From an uncultured archaeon (GTDB lineage Archaea > Thermoproteota > EX4484-205 > JAAOZP01), in assembly GCA_938045545.1 (NCBI GenBank), contig CALIBN010000028.1:1-56396 (forward strand): a stretch of 56,396 bases of DNA, in the 5' to 3' direction. Position numbers and translations under genes: made by a program. This document shows positions 18,040 to 27,735 of the stretch, one piece after another; within the stretch, counting starts at the first letter, position 1, and every line of letters begins with the position of its first letter. The notes under the pieces were generated by a model. The model did no database searches, was not told the DNA's origin, and saw nothing but the letters and a program-made list of their open reading frames with translations.

Positions 18040-18129
18040 GAGCATGAGATCCTAGTTTTAGCGTGGAGTAAGGTTAATCTAGAAGACGCTAAAATGCTAA
18101 AATTTTCGAGACGCAGCTAAGTTGTGTTC

Positions 18130-19413
18130 TCACTCCGCCATTTTAACAACGTCCTCATAGCTTTGGAGAAACTTGTTTATGTATATCATGCCGGGAGGCA
18201 GAATTAAGCCAGGGTTCACCCTGGTGTTTATGAGCTTGCAACCCTCACGTATTCTAACGGAGTTCCCAATGGTTGAGAAAGACTCTATACTGGTTGGGTT
18301 TTCTTGCGAGGATTCGACTATAGCCTTTCTCCCTATAATGCTATCAGAGATACGCGTATAGTCGCCGATTTTCGCCGCATCCATAATTGCAGACCTTTCA
18401 ATATTTACATTCTCACCTATGATGCAGAAATTATCTATTGAGGAGTCAGTAATTTTAGAGTAGTCGCCTATTCTAGTATGCCTCCCGATTAAAACAGCAC
18501 CCTCTAAACCCAGTCTGTTCTCCCTGTGTTTTCTAACTATCTCTTCCCTTCTTTTTACAGATTCTTCACTATAACCTTGGACCCAGATATTCCTGCCTGG
18601 GACAATTCTTTCTTCAGTTACCCTAATGTCTAATGCTCCTCTAAGAACGTTAACCATGGCCTCCAAATACTTTTCGGGAGAACCCACGTCAAACCAAACA
18701 GGGATTTCGTAACCGTAAACCGGAAAACCGTTGTCAACAAGATACGGTATTAAGTCATACCCGAAATCAAGCCTCTTCCTCTCATTTCTAATCCTCAGCA
18801 CCTCTTCGCTATTCACTATGTTTCTCAGCTCCGGAGACAAAAGGTATATTCCGGCATTCGCAAGGTTACTTGGCGCTTGCTCTGGCCTAGGCTTTTCAAC
18901 GAAACGCTTAATCCTGAAATCTTCTCCAAGCTCCGCAATACCGTACTCCCCTACGTCCTTAACCCTTGTCAACGCAATGCTCATCACAGCATTTCTTTCC
19001 TCATGTCTTCTTACGAAGTCGTTCAAATCCATGTTAAACAGGTTGTCACCCTGCACTACAATCACAGGTTTACGAATATCGTAATAATCCATGTTTATCC
19101 GATAAGAGTCGGCGCTTCCAAGGTCATCCAGATTAGGCTGATGCTTAATGTGGACTCTAGGCTCAATCCTATATTTGGCTGAGAAACCAATACCTTCTCC
19201 ATACTGGTCGAAAAGATTAGCGTAATTCGTATAACCCATTTCCCCGAATATGAAGTTTCTAACGCCCTGCTCAGCCAAGGTGATCATTGAAAATTCGATC
19301 AGAGGCCGGTTGAGAAATCTTACACAGGGTTTGGAAACATCATGTGACAGCGGCCTCAACCTTTTAGCTTGACCACCCACCGGTATGAAACACACCAAGT
19401 CCTGAACCCTCAT
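18130..19413 (-). CDS. Sugar-nucleotide pyrophosphorylase with left-handed beta-helix domain
   Basis: 427 residues. The nucleotidyltransferase signature FIPVGGQAKRLRPLSHDVSK (GGxxxRLxPL, near residues 13-22) is followed by VVQGDNLFNMDL with the metal aspartate and RFVEKP. After about residue 285 hexapeptide repeats appear (AVLIGRHTRIGDYSKI, FCIIGENVNIERSAI), forming a left-handed beta-helix. It should make ADP- or UDP-glucose (or dTDP-glucose) from glucose-1-phosphate and so feed the neighbouring glycosyltransferases; the C-terminal helix often binds regulators or forms oligomers. TTTATTTTTAA at about 19440-19450 provides a promoter on this strand. Confidence 0.8.
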   Translation of the reverse strand: MRVQDLVCFIPVGGQAKRLRPLSHDVSKPCVRFLNRPLIEFSMITLAEQGVRNFIFGEMGYTNYANLFDQYGEGIGFSAKYRIEPRVHIKHQPNLDDLGSADSYRINMDYYDIRKPVIVVQGDNLFNMDLNDFVRRHEERNAVMSIALTRVKDVGEYGIAELGEDFRIKRFVEKPRPEQAPSNLANAGIYLLSPELRNIVNSEEVLRIRNERKRLDFGYDLIPYLVDNGFPVYGYEIPVWFDVGSPEKYLEAMVNVLRGALDIRVTEERIVPGRNIWVQGYSEESVKRREEIVRKHRENRLGLEGAVLIGRHTRIGDYSKITDSSIDNFCIIGENVNIERSAIMDAAKIGDYTRISDSIIGRKAIVESSQENPTSIESFSTIGNSVRIREGCKLINTRVNPGLILPPGMIYINKFLQSYEDVVKMAE

Positions 19414-19542
19414 ATACAGTATACGAAGCCGGAGGAAACATTTATTTTTAACGGCGGTAGAAAAGGTTTACGAGCAGATTGTCACCGGCTTGAGTCTTAA
19501 CAGTATGGGATAACTTATACTTCTAACCTGCAACCCAATTGT

Positions 19543-21474
19543 TCACCCGCCCAGAAGTTTCATGACAGCTTCGACCAGCGAAACCTCGTCTAACCCTGCC
19601 ATTCTGTAAAGGTCTTCGAACGATCCAGAGGCACCGTATCCACCGATGCCCAACCGTTTTATTCTAACGTTGTAACCACGCTCGGCAATAGCCTGCGAAA
19701 CAGATGCTCCCAACCCGGTGTTAACATTATGATCCTCATATGTTATAATTCTGCCTGTTTTAGCGGCCTCCTCCAAAACGTTCTCATCAACCTCTAGAGG
19801 GCAGGAAACATTAACCACCATAACATTAACACCAATATCCCTCAGCCTCTCCCAAGCTGAGATGGCTTTGTGAACTATGGAGCCCATGGTGAAGATTGCA
19901 GCATCCCTGCCGGCTCTCAAGACCTCCGCCTTACCATATTGGAACACGTAGTTTCCCGCAAACACTTCTCTACCCGCCTCGTCAGTGATTACTGGCAGCT
20001 TCGACCTTCCCACGGCCAGCAGGAAGTTGCCGGGTGTAGACGCGATGAACCTCGTAGCCCTATCTGTCTGATTAGCATCAGCAGGCACTATCACCCTGAA
20101 GCCGTAGAGGTTCCTGAAAACCCCTACGTAATCGATGCAATGATGAGTCTTCCCGTCTTCTCCGACGTTTAAACCACAGTGTGTAACCACAACCTTAAGG
20201 TTAGTGTGATTAATATCATTAAGCCTATGCTGATTATAAGTCTCGTCCACACCGAAAACCCCAAAGTCGACGAAGAAGGACGCAACCCCTTGGATGGATG
20301 CTGCTCCTGCAATAGTCGCCGTAGTGTGCTCCTGAACACCGGCTTGAAAGAAGTTGGCGGGGAATCTCTTAGCGAACTCCAATGTCCTTACAGACTCCGC
20401 TAGGTCGCAATCGAAAACAGCGATTAAGGGTTTCCCCCCGCCCTGGGCTTCAGCCAGGTCGATCAAAGCATTGCCAAAAGCCTGCCTGGTTTCCACTTGG
20501 CTTCCAGCCACGTATGTTCTCGGCACCCCGGGCTTGAGGATCACCGTTTCCGAGCACGATTCATAAGCCTTGTGTCTCGGAGAAACTTTAAGCTCGGAGG
20601 CGAACCTGCTTCTCAACGCCTTATACTTGTCTAGGTCATCCTCAACACCTAGTTCCAGAATCGCCTTCTTATACTCATCCGTTTTCAACGGTCTACCGTG
20701 GTACTCCTCATTACCCTCCATGAAGGAAACCCCCTTGCCCATTACTGTTCTAGCGATAATGGCTGTTGGATAACCGTCGGAAACCGCCTCGTCCAACGCG
20801 TTTCGCAGAGCCTTTAAATCATGGCCATTCGTCTCAATCACCCTCCAGCCGTCTGACGCATACCCCTCCTTAATGTTAACCGGCATCACCTCATACGTCT
20901 TCCCGCTTATCTGTCTCTCATTGTAGTCAACCACGACAGTAATGTTTGTGAAACCATACTTATGGGCGAACCTCCTAGCCTCAGCCACCTGCCCCTTAGC
21001 CTGCTCCGCGTCGCTCATGGCTACGAAAACATGGTAGTCCTCTCCCCTAATCCTCCCTGCGACGGCGAAGCCGCATCCTGCAGAAAGCCCTTGGCCAAGG
21101 TTCCCGGTGGACCACTCAACCCCCGGGACGCATCTCTCCACATGACCCTCGAAACGGCTGCCGGCAAGCCTGAAGGTGGCTATTGCCTCATCAATATCGA
21201 AGAAGCCGAGCCTCCCTAGGGCGGCGTAAACACCTGGAGAGGTATGGCCGTGGCTGATGACTATCCTGTCCCTAGCCGGCCAGCATGGCTCGTTAGGCTT
21301 AACCCTTGCAAAGGAGAAAAGGGCAAGGTAAATGTCGATGCTGGACATGGATCCTCCGGGGTGTCCAGAGGCAGCGAGGGTCGTCATCTTAATTATGTCG
21401 CCGCGCGCGATTCTGCTCAATTCCCTAAGCTTTTCAAGGTCTTCATCCGATATCCATCTCTCAGGGGAGTTCAT
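19543..21474 (-). CDS. tkt: Transketolase, single chain
   Basis: 643 residues containing both halves of transketolase in one polypeptide; many archaea carry these halves as two genes. Motifs: SGHPGGSMSS and SHGHTSPGVYA in the TPP-binding N-domain, a TPP/metal loop reading MSDAEQAKGQ with VVDYNERQISG (slightly unlike the usual GDGE...N), the catalytic glutamate in GVQEHTTATIAG, and LGIGGYGASG in the C-domain. It moves two-carbon units between xylulose-5-P or fructose-6-P and aldose phosphates. Its ATG overlaps the stop of a 66-residue gene, which overlaps GH31, so alpha-xylosidase and transketolase share an operon. It could also supply sedoheptulose-7-phosphate for the operon at 50.5-55.3 kb. 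Confidence 0.9.
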   Translation of the reverse strand: MNSPERWISDEDLEKLRELSRIARGDIIKMTTLAASGHPGGSMSSIDIYLALFSFARVKPNEPCWPARDRIVISHGHTSPGVYAALGRLGFFDIDEAIATFRLAGSRFEGHVERCVPGVEWSTGNLGQGLSAGCGFAVAGRIRGEDYHVFVAMSDAEQAKGQVAEARRFAHKYGFTNITVVVDYNERQISGKTYEVMPVNIKEGYASDGWRVIETNGHDLKALRNALDEAVSDGYPTAIIARTVMGKGVSFMEGNEEYHGRPLKTDEYKKAILELGVEDDLDKYKALRSRFASELKVSPRHKAYESCSETVILKPGVPRTYVAGSQVETRQAFGNALIDLAEAQGGGKPLIAVFDCDLAESVRTLEFAKRFPANFFQAGVQEHTTATIAGAASIQGVASFFVDFGVFGVDETYNQHRLNDINHTNLKVVVTHCGLNVGEDGKTHHCIDYVGVFRNLYGFRVIVPADANQTDRATRFIASTPGNFLLAVGRSKLPVITDEAGREVFAGNYVFQYGKAEVLRAGRDAAIFTMGSIVHKAISAWERLRDIGVNVMVVNVSCPLEVDENVLEEAAKTGRIITYEDHNVNTGLGASVSQAIAERGYNVRIKRLGIGGYGASGSFEDLYRMAGLDEVSLVEAVMKLLGG

Positions 21475-21671
21475 GGGGGGAACGACCCATTAGAGTAATA
21501 AAAAGATTCTGCGTCAGAAGGCGATTCTAGGCGCTGGAGAATTTCAGTTTCACCAACGTGAACCCTCCCGTCCCGGTCAAGAAGCTTCACGCATACACCA
21601 AACCTGGCAAGCCCCGTCCCAGGCAGTAGCGCACACTCGTTCACTGCCGTGCAGCGTTGAAACCTATTCAA
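21471..21671 (-). CDS. 66-residue protein wedged between GH31 and transketolase genes, unknown
   Basis: The frame starts at TTG, overlapping the GH31 stop by 8 bases, and its TGA overlaps the transketolase ATG (ATGA). Double overlap of this kind is typical of translationally coupled real genes. The product has a plausible globular core, VCVKLLDRDGRVHVGETEIL, with balanced charge and no low-complexity sequence. I recognise no family. The operon position suggests a small subunit or regulator acting with transketolase or the xylosidase. The non-ATG start and short length keep confidence moderate. Confidence 0.5.
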   Translation of the reverse strand: MNRFQRCTAVNECALLPGTGLARFGVCVKLLDRDGRVHVGETEILQRLESPSDAESFYYSNGSFPP

Positions 21672-24060
21672 CCACCTCGAGGATGCACACCCCGCCTTTT
21701 AAAAGAATCTTCAAATCTATAGTTTTCAACTCACTGTTATACTCGTAGGATACAAGGTCTCCTCCTGTGCAGTTGATTCTGAGTGGCCTATTCTCATCGT
21801 AGAAAACTATCCTCCAAGTTTTTCCAGAAGGCCCCATCTTCAGCCTTAAAACACCGTTTTCTCTAGAAACCTCTATCGGAAAACTCTCGTCGAAAAAGTA
21901 GTTTAAGAACGCCTTGTCTTTCACAAAGACTTCGAGAATCATTTCTTCAAATTTTTCACCCACGTGTTGCACAGGATTCACCATAGGTATTACTGAGTTA
22001 TCCCTGATGAACAAAGGCATCACGTGCAACGGGACGTTTTCCTTAATCCAGCAACCTCCTTTAACCGGCTTCCTACTCCACCAGTTTAGCCATTCGCCCT
22101 TTGGCAAGTAGTACTCCACGAATCCCTCCTCGTTTAGAACGGGTACCACAAGCAGGGCTGAGCCGAAGAAATACTCTAAGTCAATCCTTCTAACATTCGG
22201 GTCCTCCGGATACTCTAACACCAGCGGCCTAGCCATCGGAATACCTGTTGCACACGCTTCATAGGCATGTGAGTAAATATAGGGCAAGAGACTATACCTA
22301 AGGCGGGCGAATTCCCTGAAGATTCGAAGAGCCTCCTCTCCGTACTCCCATGGTTCCCTTGGCGTAGTCCCGTGACACCTCGAAAAAGGGCTTAAAAGAC
22401 CCCATTGAGCCCACCTGACGTAGAGTGTTGGACTAGGCTTCGGACCTTGAAAACCACCTATATCATGGCTCCAGAAGGGTACACCCGACATCGAGTAGCT
22501 CAGCCCGCCGCGCAGCACGCACGCCATGTCTTCAAAGGTAGCATGGCTGTCACCACTCCATTGAACCGGATACCTCTGTATTCCTGCGCATCCAGAACGC
22601 CCCCAGACGAGCCCATTACCCTTCCCGTAAACCTCTTCCACCGCTTCAAAAACAGTCCCCTGATAGTAGAGGGGATAAAGATTATGCATCTCCACTCCAG
22701 TCTTCCCATTGTGGAAAACTGCACGCTCAGGCACGGCTTCACCCATGTCGCATTTGAAGACCGAGACCCCTTTTCTAAGTAGACTTGAATGCTTACTCTT
22801 ATACCATTCCCTAGCCCCTGGGTTTGTGAAATCAACTATAGCCACTTCGCAAAGCTCAAAGTCTGGGATATGGATTACTCCACCATCCTTATCTTTCAGA
22901 AAGAAGCCTTTTTCAAGGCCCTCTTCATACATGATTGTACCCTTCGGAACATACGGTTGCTCCCATAAGCATACTTTGAAACCCATTTCTCTCAGTTTTT
23001 TAAACATGCCATCCGGATCCGGAAAAGCATCTTCATTCCATTCGAAATCGCAGTAATGCTTGGGCTTCATCCAAGATGGGTCTATGTGCAGCACATCGCA
23101 GGGTATTTGCTGGTTTCTCAGTTTTTGAGCAACCTCTTCAACTTCCGTCCTATTTCGATACATGCATCGAGACATCCATAATCCGAAGGACCATAATGGC
23201 GGTAGGCTGGGACGCCCAGTGAGCTCAGTATACATTTTCAAAATACGTTTCAAATCTGGACCGTAGAAAACAATATACTCTAAACAGTCATCCCAAATCT
23301 CGAAAGAAATAGAATTGTAGCAATACTCGGAGCCCACTTCGAACAGTGTTTTACACCCTGTCTTCACAAACAAACCGTAGCCCTCGCTCGAAACGTAGAA
23401 AGGTATACTTTTATAGCTCCTATCGGAAGAGGTTAAAGTAGTGTCCGAATTCCAAAGTAAAAGAGTCTGACCCCTTTTATCAAGAGGCCCGAATCTCTCG
23501 CCAAACCCGTAAACCGATTCATTCGGTCTCAAGTAGACACTTTCAAAGAAACGTTTCTCACCGTCTACAGTTTTATAGCCGAGGGGGTAAACTGGAAACC
23601 AGCTGCGGAGAACACCTGAAAGATATTCCTCGAAGAAAACTCTCCCCTTCTCATCCTTTAGCTTTAGACACCAAGGGTCCTTCTGGATCCGGCAGGATAC
23701 TCTGTCTGATGAAAAATCTAGGAAACTATTAGACTCTGAGATACTGACTTCCACCTGCTCCAAGAACCCCTTCACCATAAGGGGTTCGGGCTCGAAAGCC
23801 GGAACCCCGCCTATGCCTGCCCTCAACATCAAAGCCTGTTCCCCGAGGAAAGAAACCTCCACGTGCAAAGGGTTAGCCCTAGGTTCTGTTTCAGCGATTA
23901 GCTTAACCTTGCCATCCTGAACAGTCCACGAATCAATTCGTGAAGCATAGTGATATTTCCATCGAAGCTTGTCAAAAATAGGCTCTCTCCCAGTCTTGTG
24001 AAGGTACTCCAGGTAATACCTTTCGCTGAAATAAGTATTATTCTCCACACTATAGCTCAT
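21664..24060 (-). CDS. GH31 alpha-glycosidase, alpha-xylosidase-like
   Basis: 798 residues. Nucleophile D438 lies in VFKCDMGEAVPE and the acid/base D504 in QWSGDSHATF. The run DMGEAVPERAVFHNGKTG followed by MHNLYPL is close to YicI/XylS alpha-xylosidases rather than to maltases, and SHDIGGF and PLFIRDNSVIPM are standard GH31 motifs. It should release xylose from isoprimeverose or xyloglucan oligosaccharides, inside the cell because no signal peptide is present. It is followed by an overlapping small gene and transketolase, which supports pentose use. Alpha-glucosidase is the main alternative. Confidence 0.9.
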   Translation of the reverse strand: MSYSVENNTYFSERYYLEYLHKTGREPIFDKLRWKYHYASRIDSWTVQDGKVKLIAETEPRANPLHVEVSFLGEQALMLRAGIGGVPAFEPEPLMVKGFLEQVEVSISESNSFLDFSSDRVSCRIQKDPWCLKLKDEKGRVFFEEYLSGVLRSWFPVYPLGYKTVDGEKRFFESVYLRPNESVYGFGERFGPLDKRGQTLLLWNSDTTLTSSDRSYKSIPFYVSSEGYGLFVKTGCKTLFEVGSEYCYNSISFEIWDDCLEYIVFYGPDLKRILKMYTELTGRPSLPPLWSFGLWMSRCMYRNRTEVEEVAQKLRNQQIPCDVLHIDPSWMKPKHYCDFEWNEDAFPDPDGMFKKLREMGFKVCLWEQPYVPKGTIMYEEGLEKGFFLKDKDGGVIHIPDFELCEVAIVDFTNPGAREWYKSKHSSLLRKGVSVFKCDMGEAVPERAVFHNGKTGVEMHNLYPLYYQGTVFEAVEEVYGKGNGLVWGRSGCAGIQRYPVQWSGDSHATFEDMACVLRGGLSYSMSGVPFWSHDIGGFQGPKPSPTLYVRWAQWGLLSPFSRCHGTTPREPWEYGEEALRIFREFARLRYSLLPYIYSHAYEACATGIPMARPLVLEYPEDPNVRRIDLEYFFGSALLVVPVLNEEGFVEYYLPKGEWLNWWSRKPVKGGCWIKENVPLHVMPLFIRDNSVIPMVNPVQHVGEKFEEMILEVFVKDKAFLNYFFDESFPIEVSRENGVLRLKMGPSGKTWRIVFYDENRPLRINCTGGDLVSYEYNSELKTIDLKILLKGGVCILEVVE

Positions 24061-24165
24061 TCGAGAAACTAGGAATTAAAGTTTTACGAGATCCTTAATC
24101 AATCTTCTGAAACAACTTGTTTAACCACTAAGAAAGGCTTAAAATTCAGGCATTGTTTTAAGACC

Positions 24166-25203
24166 ATGTCTAAAGAGCTAGTGGCGATAGGCCCTAGAAA
24201 ACCTGTGCTCTTAGATTATGCTGAGAGACCGCTTAAAAAAGGCGAGCTCCGGATAAGGAGCGTCTTCTCAGCGGAGAAGCATGTCACAACTCTGCTTTTA
24301 TACAGGGGGAAGCGCCGTTCTTGAACAAGTATTACGACCATGAACGCATGCTTTTCTTGAGTAGGACAGGGAAGCGTCCTATTTCCCATTACCCCTTGGA
24401 AACATGATTGTCGGGATTGTTGAGCAGGTTTCTCCAGAGGCTATGAGGTTTAAAGTTGGAGACAGGGTTTACGGTTATCTTCCGATAAGAGAAACACATA
24501 ACTGTTTCCGAGCAACACGTCATGCCTGCTCCTGAGGACGTTAGCGATGAAGAGCTTGTGTGCGTTGACCCGGCAGTTGTCGCGCTTATGGCGGTTGGAG
24601 AAGGACATGTAAGACTTGGCGACCGGGTTGCGATCTTCGGAATGGGGGCAATAGGGCTTTTAACACTACAGATGTGTAAAATGTCCGGTAGCCTATGCGT
24701 CATCCCCGTGGAACCGGTTGGGAAGAGACGGAGTCTTGCTGAGAAATTTGGAGCAGACCACGTGATTGACCCGACTTCTGTTGAAGCGGGTTGAAGATTA
24801 GGGAGTTAACTGACTGGAAGGGAGTGGATGTTTCGCTGGAGATCAGCGGAAGCTATCGAGCATTACACCAAGCCATCAGGGCAACAAGATATGGTGGAAG
24901 CGTGATTCCTGTTTCATGGCATCATGGAGAAGATAAAGGTCTTTACCTTGGCGAAGAATTTCACTTTAACCGTTTAACGCTAGTATCCGGGGCTCGCGTC
25001 GAAAGCGAGCCTTGCAGAGAACACCCTCTTTGGAGCAGGGAAAGGGTTTACGCTACGGTGATTGAGCTTTTCGAGAGGAAGAAGCTTAGTGTTCGAGGAA
25101 TAATTGACCCTGTCGTGAAGTTTAGCCAGGTTGTTGAAGCCTATAGGGGATGATAGATGAACGGCCATGGGAATGCGTTAAACTCGGGGTAACCTATCCT
25201 TAA
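24166..25203 (+). pseudogene. Medium-chain (zinc-type) alcohol dehydrogenase gene broken by multiple frameshifts
   Basis: Pieced across frames the product starts MSKELVAIGPRKPVLLDYAE, continues EAPFLNKYYDHERMLFLSR, MIVGIVEQVSPEAMRFKVGDRV and VSEQHVMPAPEDV, then the Rossmann segment VAIFGMGAIGLLTLQMCK, VDVSLEISGSYRAL and a C-terminus IDERPWECVKLGV. Frame changes fall near 24303, 24400, 24492, 24785 and 25148. The promoter GCTTAAAATT (about 24138-24147) is intact 19-28 bases before the ATG. The family oxidises alcohols, polyols or sugars with NAD(P). With at least five shifts it is unlikely to make protein. Confidence 0.85.
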
Positions 25204-25394
25204 AAAGCCTTTAGATGCGGCCGTGCTTACCTTTTAAGTCAAACCTTAGCGAATGACGTAAACGGGTTGGGATGCTGGCTGTAAACATCTTTAATAGCGG
25301 CTCATCGCCCCAAGTAGTTTTCAACGCTTTTCAGCAGAAAGGGCTTCAAGCTAAAGATTTATTTTACGACTTTTAAAGAAATCCTTGAGGAAAA

Positions 25395-26804
25395 ATGACA
25401 GGGGAAGCGGGGAAAGTTAGGCTGGGTTTTGTTCCACTCCACAGGGAGCCTTTCGACGAGGAATGGGCCAAGAAGCTGCGGAATAGGACTATAGAAGCGC
25501 TTTCCCGGTTGGAAGAGCTGGCTTTAATATACCCCGATGAAAAACTGACTAAAAACGGCCTAGTCAGGAATGACCAGGATGCTTCTAAAACGATAGAGTT
25601 TTTCAAAAGCCGAGAGGTGCATGGGCTAATACTGGGCACAATGACCTTTGGAGACGAGGTTGCTGGTTCTTCAATCGCGCAGGCCATGAGAGTCCCAACT
25701 CTAGTTTTCGGCACGAAGGAGCCGCCTATATCGGTCGAAGGTTTTAGAAGCTCAGACTCTTTCTGCGGGACCCTTTCACTAACCTCAGGGCTCTACAGGA
25801 GAAAAATACCTTTCGACTTCGCCGGCATAGTTTTCCCGGAGGAGGGCCCTTTCTTAGAAAAAGTCAGGGTCTTTGCAAGAGCATGCTCTTCGGTCAAAGC
25901 CTTCCTCGGAGCCAAGGTTGGCGTGTTTGGTCCCAGACCCGAACGATTCGAAACCTGCACTTACAACGAGGTAGCGATGATGAACAAGTTTGGGCAGAGA
26001 GCCGTACCCTATGACCTCACCAGCATCATACTCGGTTTGAACAGGATGCCTGAGGACAATCCGGGTGTGACGCGAGTTGTTGAACAAATAAAATCTTACG
26101 CTGAAGTTACGGGAATACCCGTTGAAAACCTGCTGAAGATGGCGAAGCTAGAGGTTCTGCTGAAAAACATGGCTGAGAAGGATGGTTTGTCAGCACTCGG
26201 ATTCAGATGCTGGACTGAGATACAGGATCTCTATGGAATATCGGTTTGCCACGTGCTAGGCAGGTTGACGGAGCAGGGTCTGGTCTCTGCATGTGAATCT
26301 GACGTTTATGGAGCGCTAACCATGCTTATGCAGTATTGGGCAACACTGGGAGAATCAGTGCCCCATTTCGTAGACTGGACTATTCGGCATCCAGAGAAAG
26401 AAGACTTTGTCCTAATGTGGCACTGTGGGAACGCGCCGCCTTCACTGGCATGCGCCGGCTGCAAACTAGCCATAAGATATCACAGCATACTTTACAGAGC
26501 GGTAGGTGAAGAAAGGTCTCAAGGGACTGGCGAGTTCAGGCTTAAACCTGGCCCGGTTACGATCAACAGGCTGGTGGAGTACGATGGAGAATTCAAAATG
26601 TTAACTGTGAGCGGCGAGATTGTTGAAGAAGGACCCTACACTAGGGGCTCGTATAGCTGGGTTAGGATTAAAAACCTTGATGAAGTGTATAGGAAGCTTG
26701 TAGACGAGGGGTTCATACACCACGCAAGCATGATTCATGGAGATATTTCTAGAGAGATAGAGAGCGCGTGCAGATTCCTAGGAATAAGAGTGGTTAAGGC
26801 GTAG
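25395..26804 (+). CDS. L-fucose/L-arabinose isomerase superfamily protein
   Basis: 469 residues. Metal-ligand motifs of the superfamily are visible: glutamate in RCWTEIQ, an acidic pair in SACESDVYGALTM about 27 residues later, and histidines in LMWHCGNAPPS and MIHGDIS near the end. The fold also includes an N-terminal VHGLILGTMTFGDE typical of the family's first domain. Members interconvert aldoses and ketoses using Mn2+; this branch is divergent and its substrate is unknown. It may feed deoxy or pentose sugars released by the glycosidases in the window. It stands alone after the broken dehydrogenase. Confidence 0.75.
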   Translation: MTGEAGKVRLGFVPLHREPFDEEWAKKLRNRTIEALSRLEELALIYPDEKLTKNGLVRNDQDASKTIEFFKSREVHGLILGTMTFGDEVAGSSIAQAMRVPTLVFGTKEPPISVEGFRSSDSFCGTLSLTSGLYRRKIPFDFAGIVFPEEGPFLEKVRVFARACSSVKAFLGAKVGVFGPRPERFETCTYNEVAMMNKFGQRAVPYDLTSIILGLNRMPEDNPGVTRVVEQIKSYAEVTGIPVENLLKMAKLEVLLKNMAEKDGLSALGFRCWTEIQDLYGISVCHVLGRLTEQGLVSACESDVYGALTMLMQYWATLGESVPHFVDWTIRHPEKEDFVLMWHCGNAPPSLACAGCKLAIRYHSILYRAVGEERSQGTGEFRLKPGPVTINRLVEYDGEFKMLTVSGEIVEEGPYTRGSYSWVRIKNLDEVYRKLVDEGFIHHASMIHGDISREIESACRFLGIRVVKA

Positions 26805-26916
26805 GCGTAGCGCAAGCAAGTTAATTCTTTTTCAGGATGAAGAAGCCTGCTGTTAACCGGATTAGGCTCCAGGCGACACTTTTTAAATTATAATACATCG
26901 TAGAGTCGTAGGCACT

Positions 26917-27735
26917 GTGAACCTTAAGCCTGCGAGGAAAAACATAAAAACCATGTTAATAACCACCCATATTGTTCACATGGCTTACCAAGATACGAAA
27001 AGCCTCGTGCTATATCAAGTATACGGGCAGATAATGATACTGATTCTTGCAGCTTTAAACACCTATTATCCTGAGTACCTTACCTATACTTTCGTAGCGT
27101 TCATAGTAATCTCCCTAATCTTAACGTTTTCAAGAATGAGGTCCCAGTTGAAAGGACCGTCCTTTGAACAGCTTAAGGAGATAAGGGGGAGCAAAAAGAT
27201 CTACGAGGAAGGAACTGTCGAGGTTTCAAGGCTCATGGCGTCTGATGCGCAACTCACTCAGGAAATGAAACCCTTAGCAGTCTCTTCCTTCCTAGGATTG
27301 TTTGCTATTATAATCATACTGGTCTGGTACCCAATGTACTTTAATTTTGCAGGCAGCTTGACAAGCAACTCGTCTCTATCAGGACCACTAAGGTTCCTAG
27401 TCTTCCTCATTGGTTACGAAGTTCCCTACATAATGATGGCTGTTATAAGCTTTAGACAGAACAAGGTGTCTAAAAGCTTCGCGCAGATCCCTAGAAACTA
27501 TACTCTCTTCGAACGGGGGCTGGTTGGACAAGGAGTGGTCATAAGGTCGCCCATGGATAACTATGAGGTTAAGCTTGACTCGAAAAGGAAATTTGTTGAA
27601 CTCATCAGTAAAGACGAGAAGAAGCCTATGCGAGTAAGGCTTTACAGCTCAAAACCGGATGAGCTTTTTAACCTGATCAAGACACACGGGTTTTCAAGAA
27701 GAACGAATAACCTATATGGCACCGAAAAAGGATGA
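26917..27735 (+). CDS. Integral membrane protein, DUF2208-like
   Basis: 272 residues with about four hydrophobic segments: two close together in the N-terminal third (IMILILAALNTYY; LTYTFVAFIVISLILTF), then LGLFAIIIILVWYPMYF and a further one ending VPYIMMAVISF. The last 80 residues are soluble and rich in charge. The layout resembles archaeal DUF2208 proteins, from memory, with unknown function. It begins at GTG; the box TTTTTAAATTATAAT (26879-26893) is about 28 bases upstream, which supports this start over the internal ATG at residue 13. No functional link to neighbours is evident. Confidence 0.6.
   Translation: MNLKPARKNIKTMLITTHIVHMAYQDTKSLVLYQVYGQIMILILAALNTYYPEYLTYTFVAFIVISLILTFSRMRSQLKGPSFEQLKEIRGSKKIYEEGTVEVSRLMASDAQLTQEMKPLAVSSFLGLFAIIIILVWYPMYFNFAGSLTSNSSLSGPLRFLVFLIGYEVPYIMMAVISFRQNKVSKSFAQIPRNYTLFERGLVGQGVVIRSPMDNYEVKLDSKRKFVELISKDEKKPMRVRLYSSKPDELFNLIKTHGFSRRTNNLYGTEKG

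Noticed and set aside
18040..18129. Possible regulatory RNA in the convergent gap after the GT4 gene
   Set aside because: The gap is only 90 bases, between two stop codons, with no stable hairpin I could see.
18731..19084. 117-codon plus-strand frame opposite the pyrophosphorylase
   Set aside because: Antisense to a well-supported gene; the Ser/Leu-rich composition is a by-product of the opposite strand.
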